A DNA stretch of 64,000 bases from Cymodocea nodosa (taxonomy: Eukaryota > Streptophyta > Magnoliopsida > Alismatales > Cymodoceaceae): the NCBI GenBank assembly GCA_036874045.1, contig JAZBRI010000009.1, forward strand, positions 3,410,001-3,474,000. Reading direction: 5' to 3'. A program made the position numbers and the translations under genes. This document shows, one piece after another, positions 35,076 to 48,100 of this stretch. Below the pieces are notes generated by a model. That model made no database searches. It was not told where the DNA came from and saw only the letters and a list, made by a program, of their open reading frames with translations. How positions within the stretch are numbered: the first letter of the stretch is position 1; each line of letters starts with the position of its first letter.

Positions 35076-35440
35076 GTTTAATAGAGATACAATTCTTTAT
35101 TCTACTTGTCTTAATCATATTGAATTGGATTGTACTTTGATTCGTATATTATTGAAATTTCTTCTAGAAATTTTATTGGAAAATTCACGATGGTAAATGA
35201 TGAAAAGAAGAACAAACGATAATATAATTAACACCTATGTGATGATGATATACTTTGTATGTAATTTACATATATTCTAAGTATATTTGCAAGTTGATTA
35301 GTGAAACATACATAATATATATTCTTATGCTGAACAGAAGAAAAAAGAAAAAAGAAGAATTAGTTCTAGCACTTTTAGAAAGACCAATTAATTAGATCTT
35401 AGTTTGCTAAGGGACTAGCAAAATTTAGGTATGGGGGAAG
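35076..35440 (+). other. 3' untranslated internal region and polypurine tract
   Basis: Non-coding remnant after truncated gag. It ends in GGGACTAGCAAAATTTAGG followed by TATGGGGGAAG (polypurine tract, about 35428-35440), directly before the TG of an LTR. The GACTAGCAA...TATGGGGGAA wording is a familiar 3' end of plant gypsy elements. This shows the plus-strand element ends here. Confidence 0.8.
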
Positions 35441-36506
35441 TGTTTAAAATGAAAAAGTGCATATTATTAACGGTTAAATGATGGTTAATTGCATAATATT
35501 TAGCTTATCATATGAGAATTAAGCCATTATGTTATAATTACACTGTTATAAGCTTTAATTAAAGAATCTGCTTAATTTTGGGGAATTAATGTTAATTTAG
35601 TACATTTCTGAACTGCCGGTAAGTTGCAGGCTGTGAAATTCTTAAGTATCCGAATTTTCTGATATTTCGGACAATTATGTTTAACATACCGAACATATTT
35701 CAGACAGTTATGTTTAACAGACCGAACATGTCAGATAGTTATGTTTAAATTGTAGAGTAGCTATGTTTTGAAAGAATATTTTATTATTTCCTAAAGTACA
35801 CGTGTCAAAACCATAATGCATGACTTAAGTGAACTTTCGATGAGTTATCTATAACTATCCAAAATTGCAGCTGGGCATCAGACAATTATATGTGTAACTC
35901 TCTGAAATATCTTTTTATTTATAAAATAATTGTGGACACGTGTCATGTTCTGGTAAAGTGACTTAAGTGGATTTTCAGTGAGTTATCTCTAACTATCTGA
36001 AATGCATCTGAGCATCGGATAGTTAGACCTGTAACTCTCCGAAATGTTTATTTTATTATTAAACTACTGTTGACACATGTCGAGATCTGGTAGATTTACT
36101 TAAGTTATATATTAGTGAGTTATCTGTAACTATCCGAAATGCATCTGAGCATCGGATAGTTAAGTTTGTAAGTATCTGAAATGCACCTAAGCATTGGATA
36201 GTTAAATTTATGCACGTGTTTTATAGTTAAATCAACGAAGAAAGTACGTTGAGTTATCTGTAACTCCACAGACTATTTATTTTCTAATATGCCACTGTAG
36301 CGGTTGCAGGAACATGACAGTTGAAAGAAAAACCACGATTGCATGTATCACGTAGGGAGAAGAAAGCATTGCCGTTGATATGAATGAAGGAAATTGAACC
36401 GACCATTCAAGCAAAAACAGTTACTATTGAAGAAATATAAAAGAAAAAAAGAAAAAGAAGAAAAGTGTGTGATCGATGGACGGTCAGTGTGTACAGAGGA
36501 GGAGCA
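35441..36506 (+). mobile_element. Truncated 3' LTR (U3 only) of the plus-strand element
   Basis: Begins TGTTTAAAATGAAAAAGTGC after the polypurine tract and follows the family through the dyad array (about 35610-36290). It stops at about 36506 beside the promoter word (GTGTACAGAGGAGGAGCA). Everything downstream of the promoter is missing. Confidence 0.88.
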
Positions 36507-39500
36507 TTGTACATGGCTTTCCCCAGCATGCTTTACATTCTAGATGTTGCCATAAGAAATAAATGAAGAAAATGGCTTATTATATGAAAGTTCAAAGAAA
36601 TAAATGAATGCCACCAAATAAAATATTTCACCAACACAAATTCACCTCAAATTTCTTTGGGAATGTCAATATGTCCATAGATGTAGTCTCACCCCCATTC
36701 ACTTTGTTTGGAAATCTTTATATAATTTTTATATATTGTCCTCCATATTTTTATTCTACTTTCTACATGTTTTTTCTCAACATTGACATTAGTTTTATCA
36801 TTAAATTTGGTAATCACTTTTTGCCATGTCTTAGCTCTAATCTTCCCATCATGTGCTTTAGCATTTCCTTCTCTTATTTATAATGCTAAGATATCTAAAA
36901 AATTTCATCTTATCTGATACTCTAATTCATGTATTTCTTTCTCTTAGAAGTTATATTCTTGTATTATGTTCATTAACAAAGTTAGAAATGAGAAAATAAA
37001 AATTTTATGAGACAAATTTTCAAATGAGAAATTATATTTTGTAGTTATCAAAAAAAATAACATGATGATAAAAGACTATCATATCTTCTTGTTGTCATGC
37101 ACAAATAACATTATGATTTATGGAAGATTCTCCTACATTGAATTCATTAACCAAGACCCAATCAACTTCCAATGGAATGTTATCAGGAACCTAACAATCA
37201 TACAGAAGAATTGGGAACTAAACTACTAGACCACGTGCTTGTGTTTCTAAACTAGCTGGAACAAGTATGGGAACTAAATTTTTCCTTTTGCAAATGTATT
37301 CAATCATGTAAATAAATTAAGAACGTCTAAGTATAAAATCATAGTAGAGAAAAGAATTCACTGTAGACTCAAAATAGAGAAGAAGGTTAGATAAAAACCA
37401 AGTCGATTGGGAGAAAGACAAGTCCAAGCATGAGATGGAACAAAGCACAAAACAAAAGAAATCAATACAATGGCTGAAATCATAATAATTGAAATCAAAT
37501 GGTACCATCATGCTAATTCAAAACTTGAGTTTCATAACAAAAAACATCTAAAACAAAACATAATACATGCAACAACATAAAAATGAGTAACTAACTAAAA
37601 ATGAGTAATCCATTTTCATAAACCTAAGGGACTATAAATGAGTAAATCAACTTGAAAACTAGGAGCTAAAAAGGACAATCAATGGTATCATGGGAATCAA
37701 AGTGGCATTTCTCACATCTATAAAAACTAGGAGCTACCTTGAATCATTCCCCATTTGATACTAATAATTATCCATTAAGACTTGTCTTCTTGTTATATTA
37801 CTTCATCACTTAGAGATATTACTTAAATCTAACCAACCCTTAATTTAATCTAGAAAAATTAAATCTCTATGCCAAATCCCCTATAACAATGCAAAAAATT
37901 TGTTTGTAATTTTCTTAAATTTAAGTTTTAAATTTATAATAGACTACAAGCATACAACATAGTTGTAGTTTCCACTGGTAAGAAAAAGACGCAAATGCTC
38001 TTCAAGCTATTCTCAATTAACATGCATGCAACATTTAAACTACAATAGATAAATCATTTTTCATGAATGATCACACTCAAAGCATAAATAACATGCATTA
38101 AATCTTCTCAACTAAAAAAAAATTACCCTTAGATTTGAAATTATATAATTCCCAAATTACCACTCAAAAATTCACACAAATATATTCTAGAGAAAGTTGA
38201 TGAAATCTTCTATTTGGTACTTTAATTCCACAAATTAAGGGTCTATTTGATATCAATAGTCACAAAACACTGCTGACTTCAAATAATTTCCTAGAAAAGT
38301 AGAAAAATCATATCAATGTGTGCAAATACTCGATAGAAAGATAATTTGATGCTCTTTCTAGAAAAATCATAAAACTTTGCAATCATGACTTGAGTAGATG
38401 CAATAACAAAGACAGAACAGTAACTTCTCTAGAAATTTCTGCAAACAACCTTGTTTTCAAATACTTCTATAAATCGAGGGTCAAGCGAGAGCGTTGATGG
38501 TCAATTTTCCCAAGCTTACCTGAGGTTACGGAGGAGGGAGGTTGAAAAATGATGTCCAGTAACAGTTTTTATATACGGGTAATTTTAAAAAATGATTTCT
38601 CAATATTACTTATGTGCACAAACAAGGACAACCTTGGAAATCCTTTTTCTCTTATTTCTTTTCCCAAAGTTTCCCAAATGCACAAACCCCTCCCCCTTAA
38701 ATATAAGAAGTAAAGGAATTCATAGCATACTACCCAATTGGCCTCAACATATGCTCCATGTAGATTGCTGGACATAAAGTTGACTTTCTTGTACTGGTCG
38801 TCATGTCATCAACTATACAAATTAAGAGGTTTTACCTAAAATTGATAATAAAATTTAAATTTTAGAGTTCCATGTGACCGGCGATTGATATGTTCTTAAT
38901 TCTCATCTATTATGTCAAACGGAGATTTCTCTGGACCTGACAAAACAGGCCGACCCCTTTGTGAATGATCCAAAAACTTTATTGACCTTCACCACCAATC
39001 AAAATTATATATTTATACATGTATGTATAAGTCATATAGAAGGCAAGCGCACAAGAATAGGATAAAGAGTAAAAACATGTTAATTGACGGTATGTACGAG
39101 TAATAAAAAGATGTATCTTACGGAAAAAAACAACGAAATAGAAAAGTAGAAAATAGAAGTAAAAATGAAGATAAAGTTGACCAAACGATTTCGTCTTGTT
39201 TTCATTTAACGGGGAAAATTAGGACTCGGTAATTTTTAAAATATATTCTTTTTATTGTCAACGAAAATAGCATGTCAATTATGTGGTAGAGAAAAAATTG
39301 AGTTGAATTTCACCACATGATTTTCCAGAAATGTTTTCTGAGTGAATGATGTAAAAGTTATGTGTCAGACAAAATATAAAACGAGTGAAAAACCTACGTG
39401 TGTGATAGGATAGGATGTGAAATTTTTGATTAAGGATTTACATTTTGATCGTAGGATTAAATAAGGAAAAATTACATCAATTATTAAAAATGGATTTTGT

Positions 39501-41750
39501 GAAATTGTAAAACTGGAAGTGCAAGCCTGAAGTCCTCACCCTTGTGAGATTATTTTACATACCCTTTAATAGCATAACATAAAAGTCAGGCATAGCAATG
39601 GTGGTGCATACTCTTCATGGTTTGTTTCACTGCAAGGATATGGAACATAACAATGATTTTTAAGTAAGTTTTTAAAGGCATATAAGCAAACATCATATTT
39701 ATCAACTTACTTTTCTAAAGATATGGAAGTAAAAGTCCTTTAAAATAAAATATTTGTATTCTCGACTGACAGTAAGATAATTTAGATGAATATTTAATTT
39801 GCTATCGCCGCCTGTCACATCATTAAAAACCAAATTTTCCTTCGTACATGAGGTGTCAAATTTTAATTTTAAATACGTATGCATTGTTTTTGAATTCCAC
39901 TAATTTGAGCTGCTGTTCTAAAAAAGAAAGAAGTTCAATCAAAGACTGTCACGTTCTTTTTAAAATGACCATTATCGTAATATTAAAAAGAAAATTAGAA
40001 CCCCTTCTTTCTTTCTTTTTCTTTTTTTTTTAACTAAAAATATCCGTTTAAAAGTCAGAGCATGTGAACGGTAAGATTTAACTTCTCGAACCCATTTAAA
40101 ATAATGAATGGGTTCGAGAGACTTGAGATATCTACAGGCTACTTGCGAGAAAAGATAAAACCATCTCCATCGTTAATATTTTTGAAAAAGAAAAAGAAAG
40201 AAAAGGCATAATATAAATGAATGAAATAAAAAAGAAATGAATCGTTAATTTTTGAAACAAACACAAACATTAAAAGGCAGAAAAAAATTTCATTTTCTTT
40301 TATTTTTCATTTACGTGAATTTCTTTTGATTCCTGATTTTTCTTTCCTTTACTAAACCCGCAACATTAAATAGATGTTTGTTTGATAGATTCTGAGAGAG
40401 AAAGAAAGGAAAGATTAATTTCATAAAATACAAAAAAATTATTATATCGAAAAGAGATATTATTTCGGTTTGGTTGTTTGTTTGACTGGAGACTCGACCG
40501 ATCCGAGTACATAATTAATCTCTGATCCCTGTCCAAATCACAAGTTCAAAAAATTCAAAATTTTATTATATTCACGTGATCTAAAGGGTCCAAGGTCAGA
40601 GCTTTCATTTTCATTTTCCATCTGGTTAATCGCCGCCCACAACAAATATGTCGGATCTTTTTTTAAAACGTTCATCAAAAGTTAAATCATTTTCTCCACC
40701 AATTTCCAGTTAGCCGATAAGATTTTTCTCTTAAGTTTTCTTGGATTTCAACCCAAAAATTGTTTTCTTATGATAAAGTCATCCATCGCTGGCTGTCCAA
40801 GGATTAATCAATTATGACTTTGAGATATGCTGTGGTATGCTTGTATTCTAAACCTTTTTTAGTTATCTCTTGACCTTGAATTCTTGACTTAGGCTGCGGA
40901 AGTGGATCAGAAGCAAACAGCTTGTGCTTCAAGTTTTTTTTTTTTTTTTTTAATATTGTTTCCATCGAAGATCCAAATCCAAGATTAATTTCTTGGTATC
41001 GAAGAATGAAGATGGCTTAATAGTGTCCTTCTCTCTCTTTTTAACTACTTATAGACTTTATAAAAATGAAAAAGAGAGAGAAACTTTTAGTATTTATGAT
41101 CAACTTAAAATCTGTCGATAAAAAAAATTATATCTGAAATAAATATTTAAAAATGAGAGAAAATCATCCGTTCGTTTTAGACGCAAATTTAATTATCGAT
41201 GGATTTTATGTCGATACACTTAAATCAAGCCAGATTTTATGTTAATGTAGTTATGGAATGAAGATATATAATAATATTTTCAATTGTTAGTAATTACGAC
41301 AACAACGTTAAATTTTCATAAAAATAATAATAATATTTTTTTATTCTAGATCCATCGGAAAGATTGACCGGGTCCAACGTAGAAAAATACGCGCAAACGC
41401 GGAAGTTCATTTTTTTTTTATAATTAAGTAGAAACGCGGAAGTTCGTGTCGTGAACTACTCGAAGCGGAAATAAACCCACCCATCGTTGAAATTTGTGTC
41501 ATGATGACGAGCCTATCGTGCCACGTCAGATGGTAAATATTAAATTTATAAACGAAAATCACACGAGTTGTGTATCTTTTTTCATTACCAAAGAAGATGT
41601 ATATTTTTTCCATGGCTTTTTTTTGTTTATTATTATTATTATTATTATTATTTATCGTAAGTAGTAACCGGCGTACGAACCAAAAGGCGAGGCAAACCGG
41701 AGGAAGACGGGAGAGGTGGGAGTGGGGATTTTGTTCCTGAAACAACGAAA
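36507..41750. other. Intergenic stretch, no gene recognised
   Basis: AT-rich DNA with short open frames that show no family signature on either strand. A GC-richer patch near 38460-38560 and a few (T)n/(A)n runs are present, but no splice-site series or conserved domain. A TTA microsatellite (about 41627-41652) lies near the CID promoter. Words such as CCACGTCAG (41521) could be bZIP sites, though nothing confirms this. Confidence 0.5.
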
Positions 41751-42192
41751 CCCAAGAAATCCGATGGAATCTTCACAGTAGGCTCCGCCACCCAACAACC
41801 CTCTCCTCCGTCACCACCAGATCACCTCCTCTTTCGTTCTTCATCAAAATCTACCATTCCTCTCTTCTCCCTCCTCCTTAGTCCTTACCCAGAAGAAGAG
41901 GAGATGGAACAGTAGTAGTGAAAACAAATCGTCCAAGCTTCGGGTGTATCTCAATTGCGATTTTTCTTCACCCTTGATCATTTCGAGGCCTACCCATTAG
42001 TGATTTCTAGATTGCCACTCGGAGAAACGACGAAAGGTGCCGCCTTTACGCGTCGGTGATTCCTTGAACGTGTGAAAAATTCCTATCTATCTTCTTCTTC
42101 TTTTGTGGGTTTTCCCCCCTTTTGTGTGTGTGTCTGTGTGTGTGTCTGTGTGCGCGCGCGCGCGTGTGTGTAGGTGCTTTCCTTCGTCGGGA
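41751..42192 (+). promoter_or_regulatory. Probable CID promoter-proximal region and 5' leader with GT repeat
   Basis: CT-rich sequence (41780-41900), typical of plant leaders, followed by a compound (GT)n/(GC)n microsatellite at about 42123-42171 that ends about 20 bp before the ATG at 42193. The open frame extends upstream through the repeat from a TTG, not an ATG, so the ATG at 42193 is preferred as start. The transcription start is not determined. Confidence 0.5.
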
Positions 42193-45100
42193 ATGGCTGC
42201 AGTTGCACATAGTGCCATGGGATCGGACGATCGTCAGTTAAATCACCACTCCGCCACAGCAGCTGATCGGAACTCCGAGTTCCGGAGAGACGTGAAACAA
42301 TTGGTGGATTTTCTGTCCAAGTTGAACCCGTCGGCAAAGGAGTTCTTCCCTTCCTCGTATTCTCCAGCTTCTGCTTCCGGTGGTCGGAGGCCCAATGGTG
42401 GTCTTTCGGCGGATGCTCCTGTTTTTGTCTCTAACTACGATCAGAGCAATAATAACAAGGATTCCAGCAGTGATGGGTCCAGTAACGGCTACCACCGGGT
42501 ATTATCTACTTCCTTGTATAAACTTGTCGTCTACTCGCCTTCCTTTTGCATTCAGTCTGTTTGTAGCGATGACGATGTCTGTTGGGATTTTGGGTTTTAT
42601 TCTATTTTGGGTTTTCATTGTGCAATTAAAATTGGGGAAATTCTCATTGCGATTATTGGATTTTATACAGAGAAAGCATAACTACAATCAGGGAAGGAGA
42701 AGGGTCAATGATAAAGTTAGAAAAGCACAGAGAGAAGATAGGATCAAACGGACCGTTTATGTTGCTGACATTGATCAACATGTAATTCAATAGAAACCAC
42801 CTTCTTTATTTTGGTTGTTTGGGGGTCATGTTCATTGATGTTTCTGTATTTCCTTTTTTGTATTGTAATTTTGTGCTGATTTTCTGTCGGTTGTGCCGGT
42901 TATAAACTTTTACTGGTGTGAAATTCAGGTTACTGAAGAAGAACTTGCTGCGTTATTTGCTACCTGTGGTCAAGTAAGTTATTTTCATGATAGAAAAATC
43001 ATCGGATGCTGTGTTTTTTATTTCGTTTCTGATAAGTATACCTACCCTATAAAATATTTTCTTACCTTTCTCTTCTTGTAACCATGTAGCTCTTCTACTT
43101 TGCTGATAAATGTATTACACTCAAAAACTGGATTACCATTCTTGGCTTTTAAGATATGTAGTTTAGTTTTCCTCTTATGGAGCTTATTGTGCTAGTATAA
43201 TATGCTGCATTGTCTGAATTTGTTTTTTTTTTGGCTTAACCTTTGTGATGATGTTTTTAATCCTGTACCAATGAACCTTGTTGTAGAATGTTTAATACAA
43301 GAAACTTGATAGAAGAATAAGAATCTGGAGAAATGAGGAACTGTTTTTGGTTTCCTAAGTTAAAGTCATGTGCAATGCAACAATTCACAAGGGAAAAGTG
43401 CTAATTTGGCACCCAGATATTATTATATCGTAAGGGATTTGTTACTGGGTATTAGTAATTTTGAACAATTTTGAAATATGCATCTATGCACAAGAACTTG
43501 TCTCTTGGTGATGTTTGGCATGATTCCAACTGCCCTTTTTTCTTGGATAGATGTTCTCTAGTGGTGCATAGTTCATCTCTTCTCCAGTTCAGCTTATGAA
43601 GATTTATGTCTAGCTTGGATATGTGTTGATTTTCTTCTTCTTTTTTATGCTGAATTCTAGATGCTTTAGTACCTCAAGCCTTTCTGTTTTCATTTCATAT
43701 GCCATTTTGATGAAGCTGTTCTTCAGATCTCTTTTTTGAAATAACGACTAGTAATTGTGAATCCTTTCAGATGCTGGTGTATAATTGACATATGAAGGCA
43801 TGCTTATCATTTTTCCAACTGAAAGAGATGATTATGTTAAATATGTAGCTTTAGGACCAGTATATCCCTGCACATCATTTTAGTACTAGTTTAACTGTCA
43901 TAGTAAATCTGAAAGCCCATACTCAGCCTCATAGAAGTATAACTGTAATGTTTACTGGGGTCATGGCTGATCCTCATGTACCTTGACATGTTCTACACAG
44001 GTAGTTAAATGGGAATTCACAATCACAACAAACATGATAATAACTTGACCCTGTGCTAGAGTTTGTAAATGTTTCTAAAGGAAATGACCAAAGCCCTTCT
44101 GGAAAAAAATGTAGTACATATGAATTCCATGAGCCTCTCAATGTGTGTAAGAGGAATGCTTGAGCATTTTATATTTTTGTTAACAATCAATAGATTAGTG
44201 TTTCATTTTTCAAATTTCCCAAATATATAGTAATTAGGAAAAGATAACGCTGATCATTTTAAACATAGTTTGGACAAAACAGGAAATTATAGAATATTTC
44301 ATATTTGCATTTATTATGATCTCAAAGTTAGTATTTCTGACAGTAAATTTTCTTAAGCAACTGAAACCTGAAAATGAAAAATATATATATTGCATGTGAA
44401 TTCCAAAACTTGTGTTATATATTTCTGATGCTTTTCTAATGCAGCTTGGCCACATTTTGTTAAAATGCAGCAAATCATTTTTAAACGCTAACATTATATA
44501 AAAATAGTGTAAGTAGAAGGGGAAAAATATGAAATAGTGTTTGTGAAAGGAAAATCGTGTTGGTAATGTCTTAAAAAAAAATGAACAATCACTAAAAATC
44601 ATCCATAAATCTCCTGTAAAATGACTTTTTAGTGACTTTTGATTGATTTTTACAAATATTTTTAAACATTATTATTATGATTTTCTTTTTTAAATACAAT
44701 AACAATAGTAATTTGAGTCATAATCTCACTACATGGGGTTGATCACATAAATCTTTTTCTTCATGTTTTTTTATCTATAATTAAATTTTTAGTTAAGTTA
44801 TACAAATTTAAATCTTTTCTCATAATTCCTAACCTTGTATTCTTTTAGTCTCTCCTAAATAATTAATTCTCTCTTAACTAGTAACCTCTTATGGATTTGA
44901 CTAAATCATTTAAATCAATTTTCTTTTATCTTCTCTTCAATTGCTGCAATTTCTATTTTATTTTTAATAAAATCATTTTTAACTCATCTCTTATAGTATT
45001 ATCATTCATCTAACATATATATTTCAACAACGTAACTTTTTGCATATGATTATACTTTATAACTCAACATTTTGGGTTATAAAATATAATTAGACAAATG

Positions 45101-48100
45101 ACAATTTTATAGACCTTTCCTTTTAATTTTAAGGATATACTCCTATCACATAACATTCTAGAAGTATTTCTTCATTTCATCTATCCTATTTTAATCCTAT
45201 GAATTGCATCTGCTATAATTTTATCTTTGCTACTTATTATAGATCTAAAGTATTTAAAAGTTATACTTTTATGAATCTCATGATAATCATTATTTGTATG
45301 CCTTTATCATTATTTGTATTTCATTGAACTTACATTTTATATGTTTAGTTTTTGACTTAAGCTAATTCCTACTTTACTTTCATTAATAAATAGCATACAT
45401 TAAAGTATTTTTTCTTGAATTTCCTTAATTATTTCATCCATAACCAAGACAAAAAAAAATGTGGACTTAAAGAGGACCCTTGACGTAAACCTATATTTTA
45501 TTGAAAATTCCCTAGTTTTTCTTCATATGGTTTTAACATTAATAATTGCTCTTTTATATATGTCCTTTATAATATCAATATGTCCTATGAGTACTCTTTT
45601 TCTTTTCTAAAATCCACCACAATTGATTTTTTAGGTACTTTATTATAAGATTTTTTTAAATTAATGAAACTTTATGGAGATCCTTTTTTTCAACTTTAAA
45701 ATTTTCTATTAATCAATGAATAACTTCCTTTGTTGATCTATCCAGCATAAATTTAAATTGATTTTTTGTGATTTTAATTATATGTTGTAGTCTTTGTTTG
45801 GTTATCCTTTCCTGTAATTTTATAGTATGACTTATAACTTAATATCATGATAATGATTACAATTTTATATATATTTTTTATTCTTAAATATGGGTATTAA
45901 AAAACTCTTTTTCTATTCATTTAGTATCTTTTTTCTCTTTAAAATTATATTAATCTTAGTTAACTACTTAATCTCTTCATCATCTATGCACTTCTATACC
46001 TTAATAGGAATACCATCTCATCCCATAGTTTTCCTACATTTTATTTTTTTAATAGTTTCTTTTTCCTCTAAATTGTTAATTTTTTTTAAAATAATTATAG
46101 TTTATATCTTTTGTATTGTTATCTAAATTTTGCATATAGGAGTTTTCTATAATAGATTCAACAAAAATTGTACCAAAATACAGACACACTTTATCTTTTA
46201 TTTTATTTTTTTACTAAAACTCTACTATCCTCGTTTTTAATATACTTAAATCTCTATATTTTCTTTCTCTAGCCTTAGTTAATTTATATGTTCTATTTTA
46301 TATATTCTCCTTATTTTGTATTCAAATTATCCTATAATTCCTTATAGGTCTGATTTTTAACTTCACTAATAATTTTCTTGGCATTCCTTTTTACGAGCAT
46401 ATACTTTTGTAAATTTTTCTCATTTTTATATTTAGGATAGGTTTAATAGTATTTCTTTTCTTCTTTTATTATCTTTTTTACATCTCCATTTTGCCATTAA
46501 CTTTCTTTACCTAGTGGTGTTACCCCATAAGACTCTCCTAAATTTCCTTAAAAATATTTTTAATACAAGTAGTCATTTCATTCCAAATTTTATTTATCTC
46601 TTAGTGTAGTTTCCATAATCTTTCTTTTATAACAAGTTACCCTAAATATCTTTTTCTTTTCACTTTTTAGATTTTACTATCTAATTCTTAAGTTCTTTTG
46701 TAGTTTAGTCTATCTTTTCCTAATCTTACACATTCTTTGATCTATTTTTTTAGTAAATAAACAACCCATTTGATTGGCATTCGAATTACTTCTTAATGTA
46801 ATTAAATACTTCTCTTTTCTTAAAATGAGTATTAGCTACTAAAAAGTCACAAGCTATGCTAAAGTCTAAAATTGAATTTCTTTTACAAAAATTAAATCCT
46901 TCATGGTTTCTTTTATATTTTATATTTTTCTCTCCAACATAAGCATTTAGATCCTCTCCAATAAAGAACTTTTCACTTGTAAGTAAACTATAAACTAAAC
47001 CATTTAAATGTTCCTAAACTTTTTGTTTGATAGTTTCCCCTAAACCTATTTGTGGAGCATATATACTAATTGTATTATCTCATTTTCTATTACAAGTTTA
47101 ATCATTATAATTTTATCTTTTATCCTTATTACCTTCGCAACTTTATCTTTTAAACTTTTATTAGCTATTATTTTAATTCTATTCCTACACTTATATTTTC
47201 CTATATACCACAATTTAAAGTCACTATCCTTAATTAACTTAGAATTTTCTTCTAACCATTTTGTTTCTTACAAGCATAGTATGTTAATTTTCCTTTTTTG
47301 TTATACTCACTAATTTCATACTCTTACTAGTCAAAGTTTCTATATTCTAGGTTGAACTCTCACATATTTTCATTTGCATCCAGGTGTTCATACAAAAAAC
47401 CTTAGTTTAAGAACATTATATCTAGGGTGTGCAATATTTTCCTTTTATATTCTTTTCATTGCACCTAAGGTCCAGCATAAAACGTCACAAAAAGACTTAT
47501 GCCTTAACAAATTATCTTTAGGATTCTTGATCATGAGGGATTGGCAAGTTTTTACAACTTATTGTTTATCTAATGTTAACCCTCCTTTATTTGGATTTGG
47601 TATTGGTTGTGAAGGAATGAACCTTCACAAACGAAGTTTTAATTTTCTTTTTAAAATATTATTTTTATATTTTTCTTTTGCTACTGATACTTTTTTTAGT
47701 ACTTGTGCTTCAAATAGGATTCATGCATTTTGTTAGAATGCAACCAGCCACATAAGAAACCTGCAGTGTACCCTGTGTATGTGTATAGGCAGCAAGCTCT
47801 ACTTCAATTGCAATAATGTCATCTAAGATCTTACCTTCTTTCAGAACTATGATTTTTAGAGCTTTATTTTTTGAGCATCTGAAGTGTAGTTTGTCCTGAA
47901 GATATTTTACTTTTTTCATGCTCTACTCATCTCAATTCCATGTGCTTGTGATTACTCTTGATAAACCTTAAAATCATTTCTCTTTTCTTTCTTCTTCTCG
48001 TTACTCAGCACAAAATAGTTGATTCAGGGTTTTTCTTTAGCTTGCTATAAAGTTATGGCTTTGTAGATCTGCACATTATAAATGTTTGCTAGCATTTAAT

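Noticed and set aside
42103-42681. 192-codon open frame beginning upstream of the CID ATG
   Set aside because: It begins at a TTG in the microsatellite leader and runs past the exon 1 donor into intron 1; the spliced model from the ATG at 42193 gives the conserved protein.
44234-44602. 122-codon minus-strand frame in CID intron 3
   Set aside because: Phe/Tyr-rich AT-rich chance frame with no domain, inside an intron.
47050-47736. Hydrophobic plus-strand frames suggesting membrane proteins
   Set aside because: They are the reverse strand of the antisense LINE endonuclease region; AT-rich reverse frames look hydrophobic by composition.
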